From the NCBI RefSeq assembly GCF_964355755.1, contig NC_092673.1, forward strand, positions 30,323,001 to 30,387,000: a DNA stretch of 64,000 bases, in the 5' to 3' direction. A program made the translations under genes and the position numbers. Below are positions 48,362-60,503 of the stretch, one piece after another. This DNA is from Antedon mediterranea. Its lineage: Eukaryota > Echinodermata > Crinoidea > Comatulida > Antedonidae. How positions within the stretch are numbered: the first letter of the stretch is position 1; the number at the start of each line of letters is the position of its first letter. The notes beneath the pieces were generated by a model. The model saw only the letters and a program-made list of their open reading frames with translations. It had not been told where the DNA came from and ran no database searches.

Positions 48362-51300
48362 TTAATACTTGGATGTGATATATCTTTTAAGTTTAAATGA
48401 AAAGCTTTTCTTAGATACAGCAACTTTAATATTTGAAGGTAGTTTATTCCATAGTTTAGGTCCACTAAATCTTATGTTATATTGAAATGAAGTTTTTTTA
48501 TGAAGAGGGATATGCATATCCTGTACAGTTCGAGTTCTATAATTGTGAAAAGATGCGTTTGGTTGGAATAAATTTGTAAATTGAGGTGGGTTTAGGGAGT
48601 TAATCGATGAGTAGAGAAAAGTATACTGTTGATGATAGTTAAGATCTTTCAACTTTAAAAGGTTTAGGGAGGAAAATAAGGGATCTGAGTGAGCTAGTGG
48701 TGGTGCACCTGATATTATTCGAACTACTTTCTTCTGTTTGATAAATAATATGCTAGTGTTGGACTCATACGTGTTGCACCAGACTACATTGCAATAGTTT
48801 AAATATGGTAAAATAAGAGTACAATACAAGGTATGAAGAATGTTTTTGGGAAGAAAAAAAGACAGTCTAAAAATGATACCAGTATTTTTGGATATTTTAT
48901 TTTCAATTTCTTTCATATGTTGCTTCCAAGTGAGACCTTAATCAATGGTAACACCAAGAAATTTTGTATTTTCAACGAGTGGAACAATATGTTCATTAAT
49001 TTTAATATGTCTATCATCAAGATTTACAGGTTTGCGAGTGTTTCGAAACAAAATAGAACAGCATTTCTTAACGTTTACGGAAAGTTTGTTTGCTCGGAAA
49101 TATTCACACACTTTAGTCAGTTTCTGGTTGACAACCGCAAAAAGTGACTGAATATTTGGATTTGTATAAAGGAGGGTAGTATCGTCAGCATAGAGGCAGA
49201 AAGAAAATAATTTCGAGGATGAACAAATGTCATTTATATATAAAGAAAATAAAAGTGGGCCAAGCAGTGAACCTTGGGGGACTCCACATGATATAGGTGT
49301 AAAATGAGAGGTAACATTGCTATATTTAGTACATTGAAATCTATTTGACAGATAACTTTAAATAGATCATGTGCAGGTCCACGGATTCCATAAATGAAAA
49401 GTTTGGATAAGAGAATGTTATGATTGATAGTATCAAAAGCTTTTGAGAGATCAATGAATGTTCCAATAGCAAAATGGTTTTTTTCAAATGCATCCACAAT
49501 ACTATTAGTAAGTTGTAAAAGAGCCATCGAAGTATCATATCCTTTTCGAAAGGTGTTTTAAAATAAATTTGTATGTCCGATCATAAATGATGCGTTCAAA
49601 CATTTTGGAGAAAATTGACAGAATGGAGATGGGACGATAATTGCTAACATCAGACTTGACTCCAGATTTGTAGATGGGGATTACTTTTGCAAGTTTTAAT
49701 TTGTTTGGAAACACTCCTTTAGACATAGACAGGTTAAAAATATAGCAAAGTGGGTGAGAGATAAGGCTACATGTTTGCTTAACTATATTAGTACTAATAT
49801 CGTCAAAACCTGGAGCCTTATTATTCTTGAAATATTTGACTGTGTTGAGTATTTCATTATCGTCAACAGGGATAAGAAATAGGGAATTGAGAGTAGGGTT
49901 CGGTAAGTAGTCTTTATAATTTGTTGCATGTGATGGTATTTGACTTGCAAGGGTAGGTCCAATCTGTCCAAAAAACTGATTAAAAGAATTTGAAATTTTA
50001 ATTGGATCATTTGATAATTCGCCATCACATTCGATTTGTAAGTCGGGCTGATTATTCTTAAGTTTATTCAATAAAGAATTGATAATTTTCCAAGTTCCTT
50101 TGATATCATTTTTATGCTGTGAGAAGGTGTTGTTAAAGTGATCAATTTTAACTTGTCTAATCAATGTGTTAAGTTTGTTACGGAAACGTTTATATTCATT
50201 TTTGTTTTTTTCAGATGGGTTGTGCAAGAATTTAGCATATAATTTGTGTTTATGTTTTGTGGATTTTAATAAGCCATCAGTCATCCAAGTTTTAAGTTTG
50301 CGTTTCTTATTTGTTCTTTGTTCAAGGGGGAAGTTTTTATCGTACATATGTTTAAATGTGGTGTCAAATAAATTATATGCCTCATTTGGATCTTGTGAAT
50401 TAAAAACATGGTCCCACGAGGTTGCTTGCAAATCTAACTTAAAACTTTCAATATTGCGCTCGTTAATTTTCCTAGTATACAACATTGAAAGTTCAGATCT
50501 CGAATTATGGACAATGTTGGTTAAAGAAGATATGTTAAAAATAGGTAAATGGTCAGTGGCATCACTATAAATTATTCCATTGTGGTTGGGAAATTCCGTT
50601 TGGTTGGTAATTATATTGTCTAACAATGAGGCAGTAGTAGCAGTAATTCTAGTGGGGCGGTGAATAAGAGGAAGAAAAAAGTTGCTAAACATGGTATTTA
50701 TAAAATTGAAAGAATGATTACTTGATTCGTATTTTAAAATATCAATGTTAAAATCACCTAGTTAGAAAACAGTCTTGTTCTCATTGGAAAGGTTACTAAG
50801 TAATAGCTCTATTTTATCTAGGAATGCATTCGTATCCAGTGAAGGGGCCCTATATATAGTGCCAACAATAATGTTTTTGGCTGATTTTTGTTCAATTTCA
50901 ATAAATAGGGAATCACAAATAGATTGGTCAATTGACAGATCTTCTCTTTCTTTAAATGAAAGTTCATTTCGAACAAACATTGCTACACCACCGCCAACTT
51001 TCAGATGTCTATGTTTAGAAATAAAAGAGTAGTTTGGAATATGCAGTAAAGGGCTGTCATGCTTCAACCAACTTTCCGTAATAGAAATTATATCAAAGTT
51101 GAAATTTAAGGAATTTAAAAGAATATTAATCGAATCAAAATTACGACTAAGGCTTCTGGAATTGAAGTGTATGGTGGAAAAGCTTTTCTTAATATCAATT
51201 TCGTTAGTATATTTAGAAAAATCACTTGGATGAAAATAATTAGATATATTCATAGAATCAGTAAAAAATTGAAGATCTGGATCAATATTAGAATTATGAT

Positions 51301-51430
51301 TATCATTAAATGAGAATGGATTAAAAACTAAATTAGAAAGACGATCAGTTTCATTTTTGTCAGAATAAACATTGGACATAACAAAGAACAATAAATACAA
51401 GTAACGGTATAAGATAGTATACAAGTTCAA
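48362..51430 (-). pseudogene. LINE ORF2: endonuclease and reverse transcriptase
   Basis: The likely start is MSNVYSDKNE, inside the frame opening at 51430. The endonuclease shows HFNSRSL, SITESWLK, GGGVAMFVRN and IVGTIYRAPS. A single TAA at 50762 falls just before L-G-D-F-N. The next frame (50692-49535) holds the end of the endonuclease and RT start (VIPIYKSGVKSDVSNYRPIS). A shift near 49530 leads to IDLSKAFDTINHNILL. YADDTTLLYTN lies near 49185, and the C-terminal part runs 48916-48362. Few lesions suggest a fairly recent insertion. Confidence 0.85.
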
Positions 51431-51744
51431 AAACAGTCTCTGAGTTTAAGTAAGTTACAGAGGAAAGAACAAGCAAATGTTCATGGAAAAAGTAAGAACA
51501 GGAGTCAAACAACTTTGCAGTGAAAACAAAATTAATAAAAGTAATAACGCAAGCATGAGGTGAAGCAAAACAGGAAAAAGTGTCCGCAGTGTCATAAATG
51601 TCAATAAATTAGCATGCAGTTATTATTCATGATGATAAAAGAAAGGGATGCATGCAATTTATGTAAGTGGTAATATAGAGTTCAAATGTTGAATAAGAAA
51701 AAGAAACAGTTAATTGTTTACTTCCCTTCGTTTGCTGATCTTCT

Positions 51745-52470
51745 TTATGAGATGTTATCTAGGTCCAGAAAAGTACGAATATGGTGTCTAATTTCCTTTC
51801 CGTTAGAAACAGAGCTAGCATAGATTCGTCCGTCAATGGACCATGCACTCTTCACCTGCTCGTGCCTACTTGCTCTGTATAACAGCTCCCTTCTACGACT
51901 GGTGAGGTCTTCCTGTATAGAAATGCCAGAACCCTTTAATTTTCTTCTCTGTACAATCACTTTCTTTCGGTATTGATATGAAGTAAATTTAACAATAATG
52001 GGTCTGGGTTTTGATTTCTTCTCGTTACGTTTGCCTGTGCGATGGGATCGATCTATGTGATCGGAGGATAGATCAATAGCCAGCTTATCCTTCACCATCT
52101 TAATTATTAGATCATTAGTATTTTCTCCTTCTTTCTCCGACATTCCAAATACCCTGATGCAATTCCGTCGACTATATTGCTGCAATGAATCTAATTCAGC
52201 ATCCTGTGCTTGGATTTTTTGCTCAAGATCATTGATTTTATCAAGATGATTTGAGGTTTCGCCCATTGCGAGCTCAATGTCGAAAAGCCGACTTTCGATT
52301 TTATCAAACCGATCTAAAAGTGGCGTGAGTTTGGACTCAATTACATCTGATATTACGCATCCTAAGATATCCTTGATTTCCTTACTTTTAAAGGCAATAG
52401 CAATGCCGTGGTTGATCATGGCTGCCAGCTCATCGCATTGTAGAATCTCGGTCTTCGTGGCCTGTACCAC
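51745..52470 (-). CDS. LINE ORF1 protein
   Basis: An open frame of 241 codons; it remains open to the element edge at 52495 with no ATG, so the true start is lost. A coiled coil (about residues 50-100, LDKINDLEQKIQAQDAELDS) is followed by an RRM-like region (RRNCIRVFGMSEKEGENT, DHIDRSHRTGK, RPIIVKFTSY) and a C-terminal domain. This is the layout of L1-type ORF1 RNA-binding chaperones (transposase-22 family), here in a non-L1 LINE. Confidence 0.75.
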   Translation of the reverse strand: MVQATKTEILQCDELAAMINHGIAIAFKSKEIKDILGCVISDVIESKLTPLLDRFDKIESRLFDIELAMGETSNHLDKINDLEQKIQAQDAELDSLQQYSRRNCIRVFGMSEKEGENTNDLIIKMVKDKLAIDLSSDHIDRSHRTGKRNEKKSKPRPIIVKFTSYQYRKKVIVQRRKLKGSGISIQEDLTSRRRELLYRASRHEQVKSAWSIDGRIYASSVSNGKEIRHHIRTFLDLDNIS

Positions 52471-52501
52471 CTGTGTGGAATGCCTAGTAGATTGCTTAGT
52501 T

Positions 52502-52975
52502 AGACCGATCGATAGAATAAGTGATTTTAAGTTAGACCAATCCTTAGAGCGAGTGTTTTTTAGTTAGACCAACCGTTAGAGCGAGTGGTTTTTAGTTGAC
52601 CAACCAGTAGAGTTAGTGGTCTTTAATTAGACCAATCGTTAGAACGAGAATTTTTTAGTTAGAACAACCGTTAGAGCGAGAGAGTTGACCAACCAGTAGA
52701 GTTAGTGGTCTGTCGTTAGACCAATAATTAGAAAGAGTGGAATATTACTTTCGGGAACTAGTTTACTAAGACGGAAATAAACACAGGTACCGTCGTATAA
52801 CGTGACCTTTCTTTCTAATATTGTGTCAGTTGCCATTGAGTTGTAAACAATGATCCCAATATTTGCCCCAAAATAGTGCTAAATCTTATAAAATATCACT
52901 TTTTATTGATATGCCTAATACAATAATGTTTAAAATAAAAAAACCTTAAAGAAATGTAGCAATAAAACAATACCC
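52502..52975. repeat. Minisatellite and spacer, end of block 4
   Basis: Resumes the array after the LINE at AGACCGATCGATAGAATAAG. The spacer from 52739 is truncated at about 52975, where an unrelated repeat begins. Confidence 0.8.
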
Positions 52976-53049
52976 AAAAAATTGACGTCATTTTAATTCA
53001 TAAACCGAACTTCAACTAAATCACCGACTAAATCAGGCCAACCTCGACT

Positions 53050-53856
53050 AAATCGAGACGGATTTTGATCGATTTTTTTAGTCCTGGAGGGGCCAGACTA
53101 AATGGTCGACTAAATGTTTTTTAAACGATGTTTATAAAAAACGTAACAGTCATTGAGTTGTTATATTGGCCAGATATTGAAGAATGAAATATCTATATTT
53201 ATATTAGCTTAATTAAATATACATTGGTATAAATTATAATAATGAAAATCATCTTTATTTACAACTGTATACAAATTACATTATTTTCTTCACGCAAGTC
53301 CGACTTGAGCTACGTCACGCCATAGCGACAATGGGAGATGCGGCAATTCACCACGCGATGGAATGTTTAGGGGGCCTAGCGCTTTCTTGTCACGCTATGA
53401 AGTGCGTGGTTCGTCGCGATCATACTTTGTTGGGGGCCTAGAAAATATAAAAGTTACCGTACCGCCATGGTTCCTAAATATATTTTTAAGATTTTATTTG
53501 TTGTTAATCAAATATACTTCACTGTTAAATTAATACTGATATTGTTCTAATAATTAACGATTAAAATTATTTTTCATGTATATAGTCCTGATGCGTAAAA
53601 AGTGTTGTAAGAAATGGAAAGTGATATCAATGCGCAAAATTTTGTCTGCTCCTCAAATACTCTCTTGTCATTGGCCAATGTATAGCCTTTGTTACCCAGA
53701 CGGGTGCAACTCGACTAAAAGCTTGACTTCATTAAGTCGAACTGCAAACTTCGACTACTTCGTTTTTTAATCGAATTTGAAGTAATAGCTCGAACTACGA
53801 CTTTTCCAAGTCGAACTTCGAACTACGACTAAAGTCCGGTTTAAGAATACGGGCGT
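53050..53856. repeat. 807-bp tandem unit 1
   Basis: Begins ATCGAGACGGATTTTGATCG and ends in a stretch rich in TCGAACTACGACT. The flanking 52980-53050 (AACCGAACTTCAACTAAATC) is roughly the inverse of the unit's end, so this is probably a DNA transposon with terminal inverted repeats. No credible ORF is present. Confidence 0.75.
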
Positions 53857-54662
53857 AAATCGAGACGGATTTTGATCGATTTTTTTAGTCCTGGAGGGGG
53901 CAGACTAAATGGTCGACTAAAGGGTTTTTAAACGATGTTTACAAAAAACGTAACAGTCATTGAGTTGTTATATTGGCCAGATATTGAAGAATGAAATATC
54001 TATATTTATATTAGCTTAATTAAATATACATTGGTATAAATTATAATAATGAAAATCATCTTTATTTACAACTGTATACAAATTACATTATTTTCTTCGC
54101 GCAAGTCCGACTTGAGCTACGTCACGCCATAGCGACAATGGGAGATGCGGCAATTCACCACGCGATGGAATGTTTAGGGGGCCTAGCGCTTTCTTGTCAC
54201 GCTATGAAGTGCGTGGTTCGTGGCGATCATACTTTGTTGGGGGTCTAGAAAATATAAAAGTTACCGTACCGCCATGGTTCCTAAATATATTTTTAAGATT
54301 TTATTTGTTGTTAATCAAATATACTTCACTGATAAATTAATACTGATATTGTTCTAATAATTAACGATTAAAATTATTTTTCATGTATATAGTCCTGATG
54401 CGTAAAAAGTGTTGTAAGAAATGGAAAGTGATATCAATGCGCAAAATTTCGTCTGCTCCTCAAATACTCTCTTGTCATTGGCCAATGTATAGCCTTTGTT
54501 ACCCAGACGTGTGCAACTCGACTAAAAGCTCGACTTCATTAAGTCGAACTGCAAACTTCGACTACTTCGTTTTTTAATCGAATTTGAAGTAATAGCTCGA
54601 ACTACGACTTTTCCAAGTCGAACTTCGAACTACGACTAAAGTCCGGTTTAAGAATACGGGCG
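53857..54662. repeat. 807-bp tandem unit 2
   Basis: A near-identical second copy directly adjoining unit 1. Only scattered substitutions are seen, so the duplication is recent. Confidence 0.85.
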
Positions 54663-55960
54663 TTAGTATCTGTATTGACAATGATGATTAAGTCGTGATT
54701 GTATTGTATCAACAATGTTGTGAACGATTCTATATATACATTGTATTTTTAGTAAGTTCCACGAAGAACCTGTTAGCAAGAACACTGGTTCCTTTGTAAC
54801 TAACGACAATATCCTGTTTTGAGAATACCTACACAATTTTAACAAATCCATGTCTATTCAATTTTTTTGTAAATACCTACTTTCAATTTTGAAAAATAAT
54901 CCCCAAAGATATGAGAGTCAGTACCGTTATTCTAGTATCTGGGTTTAGAACGGCGCTTAACGGGTCGAATACAAGGCTTGTCATATATTATTGAAAAGCT
55001 AATCATGATAATTTTATCGTATTTTCACTGCCACGGTTTGTAAAATGTAACTTACCAAAATTAAAGAAACTTTATAAATTAAATCGTTGATAGACCATTT
55101 GGTACAAACGTTATAATTGTCTGATCTTCAATAAACGTAATTGTGTTTTACGTTTTAACCCACACCAAACTATAACGTTTTAAAAAGTATAGGCCTATCG
55201 TGTAAATATTTTGCTTCCAGTCAGTTAGTCAATTAAATGATTTTGTTTGCCACGTTTTGGGTATTTCCTAACAATGGGTAGGTTAGTAGGAATTTCTTTT
55301 CCAGACCAAAGTGGTGTTACCGGCAAAAAAAAATATACACACAAATGATGCAAAAAGTCTATATTTTATTTAAAAAACACTTTTCATGTTTTCTTTTTAT
55401 ACCACCTAGGCCCACGCTAGCTATAAATACCTTGTTTCGCAAAAAAGTGTATTAAATAAAGATAGGCCTAGGTTGTTTAGGCATATGCTAATAGGGCTGC
55501 TAGTAGCTAGGCCTAGTGTAGCGAGTGTTTTGTTAGTTAGACCAATCTTTATAGCGAATGGCTTATGTAACACTACGGATCTGTATTGGCAATAGTGATG
55601 ATTAAGTCGTGATTGTATTGTATCAACAATGTTGTGAACGATTCTATATAGGCCTACACATTTTATTTTTAGTAAGTACCACGAAGAACCTGTTAGCAAG
55701 GACACTGGTTCCTTTGTAACTAACGATAATATCCTGTATTGAGAATACCTACGAAATGTTAACAAATCCATCTCTATTCAATTTTTTTTTTATAAATACA
55801 TACAGTACTGAAAAATAATCCTAAAGATATGCGAGTCAGTACCGTTATTCTAATTTTGGTATAACAAGATTAATATCTTAGCGTATCTGGGTTTAGAACG
55901 GCGCTTAACGGGTAGAATACAATGCTCGTCATATATTATTGAACAGCTAAAACGATAATT
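54663..55960. repeat. Repeat R, two further copies
   Basis: 54663-55515 is a long R copy like 34720-35640. A second partial copy starts at about 55560, after a minisatellite remnant (55520-55556). It contains four TAGGCCTA palindromes. Confidence 0.65.
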
Positions 55961-56279
55961 TTATTGCCCATGATACCCAGCCATCAAACACGTCAAAAGT
56001 AAAAGTAAAACTTTGATGTTAAATCATAATAATTTAATACATTACACACATGAAAGCATGTTATCAAAAACCTGACTTTCGTCTAAATGATCCAGTTATT
56101 GTGAACAAAAAATGTATTAGTACGTATTAATAAACAATTAAATGTGCCGTATTTTTAAATCAGAAATATGTTTTTTTCTCTTTCTTCTGAAAACGAAATA
56201 TTGATTTTAACGGAAATATGTTGGGAGGATTAGTGTCGATTAGGTCACATACCCTTACATTTAACCAATCAACAGGTGA
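55961..56279. other. Upstream flank of the 138-residue gene
   Basis: AT-rich non-coding sequence with CCAAT-type motifs toward its 3' end. Nothing else is recognised. Confidence 0.5.
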
Positions 56280-56341
56280 GAAATGATTCAAATGATCAAC
56301 CAATTAGAAAACTAAGGGAGGGGCTATTTGATGTATATAAG
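56266..56341 (+). promoter_or_regulatory. CCAAT/TATA promoter
   Basis: AACCAATCAA and CAACCAATTAG lie 45-65 bp upstream of TATATAAG (56334-56341). About 110 bp further on is a clean splice donor (ACAG-GTGAGT at 56452), so transcription should start near 56365. Confidence 0.65.
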
Positions 56342-56364
56342 CTCCGTTTTGCCATAGTTGTTGC

Positions 56365-56451
56365 TAACACTTACTAAGTTCCTGACCACCAGTGAAAGCA
56401 AGACCTGACGATTTTATTCAATCATCTCTATCTTTATACAGGTGAGTACAT
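56365..56451 (+). other. Non-coding first exon (5' UTR)
   Basis: The 5' end is inferred from TATA spacing and the 3' end from donor GTGAGT. No ATG-led frame continues across it. It would splice over 3.1 kb to the acceptor at 59524. Confidence 0.5.
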
Positions 56452-56503
56452 GTAGCAGAATTAAAGGTGCCAGCGACTACGAGCAAGTAACTACGATAAA
56501 GAC

Positions 56504-56620
56504 TTTTTAGTCGTGTGGACGCGACTCTATTGTTCACTATGTCGGTCGGTCTGTCGGTCTGTCTGTCGGTCCGGTATCACTATGCATTTTAGCACGCGAC
56601 TTATGGCTGTTGGCCTTGTT
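56504..56620 (-). mobile_element. GACC-repeat MITE, short reverse copy
   Basis: TTTTTAGTCGTGTGGACGCG to GGCCTTGTT with a short (CGGT/CTGT)n core. It lies in intron 1 of the 138-residue gene, about 50 bp from the donor. Confidence 0.7.
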
Positions 56621-56889
56621 ATTTTATATTTCTACGTGCAGTAAGCCTATAGGCATATTGATTGTTTATTGAATCTTCTCTTCAAAAGTTGTCATCGTCG
56701 TATAGTAATGTACTTATTATTAATTTCTATTTGGAAAAGTTACAGTTCTTTATACATGTACATGAATAAGGCCGAGTTTATATTAATTTTTATTAATCTG
56801 TATATAAATTTACGTAGGGGCAAAATTCGGTAAATCGCGCGTTCCTTCCTAACATATGAGCCCTTGGGGAATAAACCTAAAACCTTTAG

Positions 56890-59260
56890 ATATAGTATTG
56901 CAATCTATATATAAATTATGGTTAACTAGATGGTACGCTCGCTTCGCTCGCGTACCATCGAGGTCGTGCCCACAGATGGTTCTCGAATACACAGTAATTT
57001 CAGCGTGACAAAACTGGCGATTTCAAATGTACGTACCGCAGGACTACAATACATTGTCGTTTACAGAAACGAATAAATAGACACGATGATTTATGTAGTC
57101 AACTAAAATTAGCACCCTGGGAATTACTTCCGAAGGAGAAACTTATCACAAAATGAAGTCCAAATTTTTGATTTGGACTCATTTATTAAAGAAACCCAAT
57201 TTGTGTTTTGTATGTAACATTAGGGTTGAGGGATGGGAAAGCGGATAGGTACAAAGAGGAACCATTTTTAAATATATTCTTTATCCACTCAGTAACGAAA
57301 TATTTTGTTCATGTTTTATAGGCCTATAAATAATATACCTCTAAATACAGTAAATCATTTGCGATTTAATACTTTGTTAAAACTGTCACTGTCATAATCG
57401 ATTGAAATATTAAAGTACATGTCACGATACACCACTACGATGCTTATATTATTGGTAATTATTAATTAATACAAACGTTGAGAAGGAACTGTCACCCGAA
57501 CTGTCAGTATAAAGTTTATTTGTATATAATAATGTGTTTATATATCTAACAGTAGAGCCTAACCACAATCTCAGTAATAAAGTTTATTTGTATATATTTT
57601 TATATTACATCTAACAGTACGAACATTCACAGTAAGAAATGTTCGATTCAAATGAGGACCAAAAATAGTTAATAGGTATTTACAGTATTGTCAAAGTATT
57701 GCAAGTTTATTCTCAAAGGGCCCATATATTTAACTACCGTATGTGTTAAACCAAGGGCTCATAAATTTACCTACTTGTGTTAAACCAAACTCTGGCAGAC
57801 TGAGAGATTGGGATGTTCCATTCATCGCAAATCAATACATTTGTATAATCGTTTATTAAATCTATCAAAATAGTATTTTTTTAAGAAAATCGGACTGTCT
57901 TCAACATTATGATGCTGTACTCTAGCTGTTCAACCAGTTTTCAGCTATTAAAAACAATTATCGTAGGAGGAGATAGGAAAATGCGAAGCCTCCTCGCATT
58001 TTTGTGGCGGGTATTTTTCAAGATGGACATCCATTAGACAGTGTATACCACGATCGGAAAACACCCCTATTTGGGGCAAATCGTTGAACCTAAATTCGTT
58101 TTAATCGTCAATAACTAATTATCTAACTTAATTTAATTAGTAAACAGGGTTACATCAGGTGGTTAAAATCAGTACCCAATGTACGAACCAACTTTATATA
58201 CCATCGAGTAAAAATTCTAGAAGTAAGGCGCGATTTACCGAATTTTGCCCTTACGTAAATTTATATATAGATTCTGACATAGGCGAGCACAATGGAAAAA
58301 CTTCGGTACTAATCTCCGCCTTGGATACCTACCTTATGTATCTCAGATGTACCGAGAAACGTAGATTTGATAACATTAGTTTTCAGTACTACGCTATTGT
58401 TCCATATTTCTTTTTTTAGGAAGATATTATAAAGGGTTTTATGAGAAATTTTCTGATTTCAATCGGTAAATTTTAACTCTACGCGCGGTAGCAGTAATTT
58501 CCGGGTTTATGGTAAGGTGTGTCATTACCTTGCAAGTTCGTTGCATGGTTGGTTTCCACCAGGGAGTTGTAAAACAACTCCCTGTTTCAACTAAGCTGGC
58601 CGTTGGGCTTGGTGGCGAAAGCAATTTTGGTTTTTGGTTTATTTTCGGACCGCGCGTGTGAAGGTATAGTACGGTAGTAAATAAAGATCAAATTAAATAT
58701 ATTCATAAAACATAGGAGTAAATTGTGGGAGTAAGCTGCCAGGACTTTATGTACACTGCGCGCTATCTGTGCCCCGTGAGGACCCTGGGATACTTCTGCT
58801 TATGTTGCAAGCCGTCTATAGCGTCTTCCATCTTAGGCCAAAACGGCTAACTGTGTCGCGGAATAATGTATTAAGTATACCAATTAGAATGGTATTTATT
58901 TGAATAAACGCCCGGAACACCTCCACAATAAAACGGCAATTAAAATGATTATCGCCACTCCCGACAGTTGCTTCTCAACGTTTGTTTTAATTAATAATTA
59001 CAAAAAATATAAACGTCACAGTGGTGTATCGTTACATGTACTATTCCAATCGACTATGACAGTTTTAACAAAGTATTAAATCGCAAATGTTTTACTGTAT
59101 TTAGTGGTATATTATTTATAGGCTTATAAAACATGAAAAAAAACCCCGTAATTTCGTTACTGAGGGGATAGAGAATATATTTAAAAACTGTGTACCCATC
59201 CGCTTCACCATCCCTCAATCTTAATGTTACATACAAAACACAAATTGGACTTACTGTGCT
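56890..59260. mobile_element. Foldback DNA transposon family, composite copy 3
   Basis: Inverted arms 57193-57488 and 58963-59245 match over about 290 bp, for example CAATTTGTGTTTTGTATGTA and its complement. The interior (58265-58870) contains a core shared with 18560-19380. A hairpin GGTACGC-11 nt-GCGTACC marks the left edge (56932-56956). No coding frame is seen. The element fills intron 1 of the 138-residue gene. Confidence 0.7.
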
Positions 59261-59524
59261 TTGCGCAAGAACTCTTCATATAGTGTATAATTATGCTCAT
59301 CCTGTTTACACACATGCCGGTGTAATAAAACTGAAAGTCTGCCATAACTGAGCGTCCGCCTGGGCATGGATACCTTTTGTAATGGAATGAACGATGACCT
59401 TGTGGAAGAGCAACAATATTGTTCATGTCGTACATTACACCTTTTGTGGTGTCAGATAGGCAGGCGGACAATTAGTTACATTTATAACAGATAATAATCA
59501 CATACATTTATTTCATATTTTCAG

Positions 59525-60503
59525 AGCACCATGGCTGCCATATCAGCTGCTTTTTCAGGGCAAACTGCTCAGTTTGATAGTGTTGTAGTTACCAAGACAA
59601 TCCATTGGAAACAGGGTTCCGTGTTTGGGTTTGGGGGAGATCGCTCCCAAACATACAGGGAGTGTCACTACAAGATGAGCAATGGAAAAATCATAGTTGT
59701 TTTCGTCCAATCGGATTGGGATATTCCGAAGCCTCTCCAGCTTGACAGCAAGCTCCAGGTAAGGACATCTGTGTATTTCTCATCTCTTTCGTCTATACCT
59801 GTTCCTATGGTTCAATCTTAGCCAGTCATAATTATTTTCATCCAGCCTTTCCAACCTACATCGCGTGACCATAACAGGCCGTTCTCTTCGTACAAAAAAT
59901 TTGAAATCTAAATCTGTTTAATTTCAAACTAATTGGAGACCACTAACCTTAAAACTAGCAATGCCTGGCCGACTTGACTGCAATAATGCGATAGCTATCG
60001 TGGCTATGGCCATTTTTGTTCAACTCTCTTGCAATACGTGCAATTCATTTGGAGGACTGAAAAACTGTAAAAACTACCAAGTTAAAATATATCCTTCTTG
60101 AAATGCTGCTCCGGTTTTCAAAGAATTGCCGTGGTGTATTCACAAGACGAAGAGATGACTCGTATATACAGTTTTAATAGAACGTTGGCTAGCCATCATA
60201 AAACAATATTTACCATTGTGTATAATTTGCGGATAGTGTCGTGGCACAATAGAGCAATGGGGGACATTCTGTAGCCTAAAAATCATGCATTTATTTTCGT
60301 TTTAAATTTTTCAGTACGGATTGAACAATGGGAACATTTTCTTTGTACTCCACGGCAAAGAACAGACGCCCTACCAGCATCGTTTCGAGATGAATCCTAT
60401 GCAGACTGGACTGTTCTATGCCAACGAAATTCTCAAACAAATCAAGGGTTACGACGCGTCATGGATTGCCGGCGACTACCTCCACAACTTGTTAAGCAGC
60501 TAA
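59525..60503 (+). CDS. Unrecognised 138-residue protein, two coding exons
   Basis: The acceptor is CATATTTTCAG (59524), the ATG is at 59531, and coding exon 1 ends at 59758 (donor GTAAGG, phase 0, 76 codons). Coding exon 2 runs 60315-60503 (acceptor TTTTTCAG, 62 codons and TAA). Poly-A signals AATAAA lie at 60723 and 60731. The protein starts MAAISAAFSGQTAQFDSVVV and has no signal peptide or membrane segment, so it is probably cytosolic. It alternates short beta-strand-like stretches (KIIVVFVQSDWD, NIFFVLHGKEQTPYQHRFEM) and ends with a helix and WIAGDYLHNLLSS. I do not recognise the family. The clean promoter, splice sites and poly-A signals support a real, expressed gene. Confidence 0.75.
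59531..59758 (+). CDS. Coding exon 1 of the 138-residue protein
   Basis: 76 codons ending LQLDSKLQ at donor GTAAGG. Notable residues are W-K-Q-G-S-V-F-G-F-G-G-D and a central S-D-W-D. Confidence 0.75.
59759..60314 (+). other. Intron 2 of the 138-residue gene
   Basis: 556 bp, GTAAGG to TTTTTCAG; nothing else recognised. Confidence 0.75.
60315..60503 (+). CDS. Coding exon 2 of the 138-residue protein
   Basis: 62 codons starting YGLNNGNIFFVLHGKEQTPY, with stop TAA at 60501. Its GC content is higher than the surrounding sequence. Confidence 0.75.
   Translation, partial: YGLNNGNIFFVLHGKEQTPYQHRFEMNPMQTGLFYANEILKQIKGYDASWIAGDYLHNLLSS

Larger units (their letters stand above)
48004..52495 (-). 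mobile_element. Nearly full-length CR1/L2-group LINE
   Basis: A 4.5-kb element on the minus strand with ORF1, endonuclease and reverse transcriptase. It has a (TTGAA)n tail at 48004-48020 and a 6-bp target duplication TTAGTT. The uninterrupted target is visible in blocks 1 and 3 (39880, 44810). It is 5'-truncated within ORF1 just upstream of 52470. A nonsense codon and frameshifts in ORF2 make it inactive. Confidence 0.85.
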
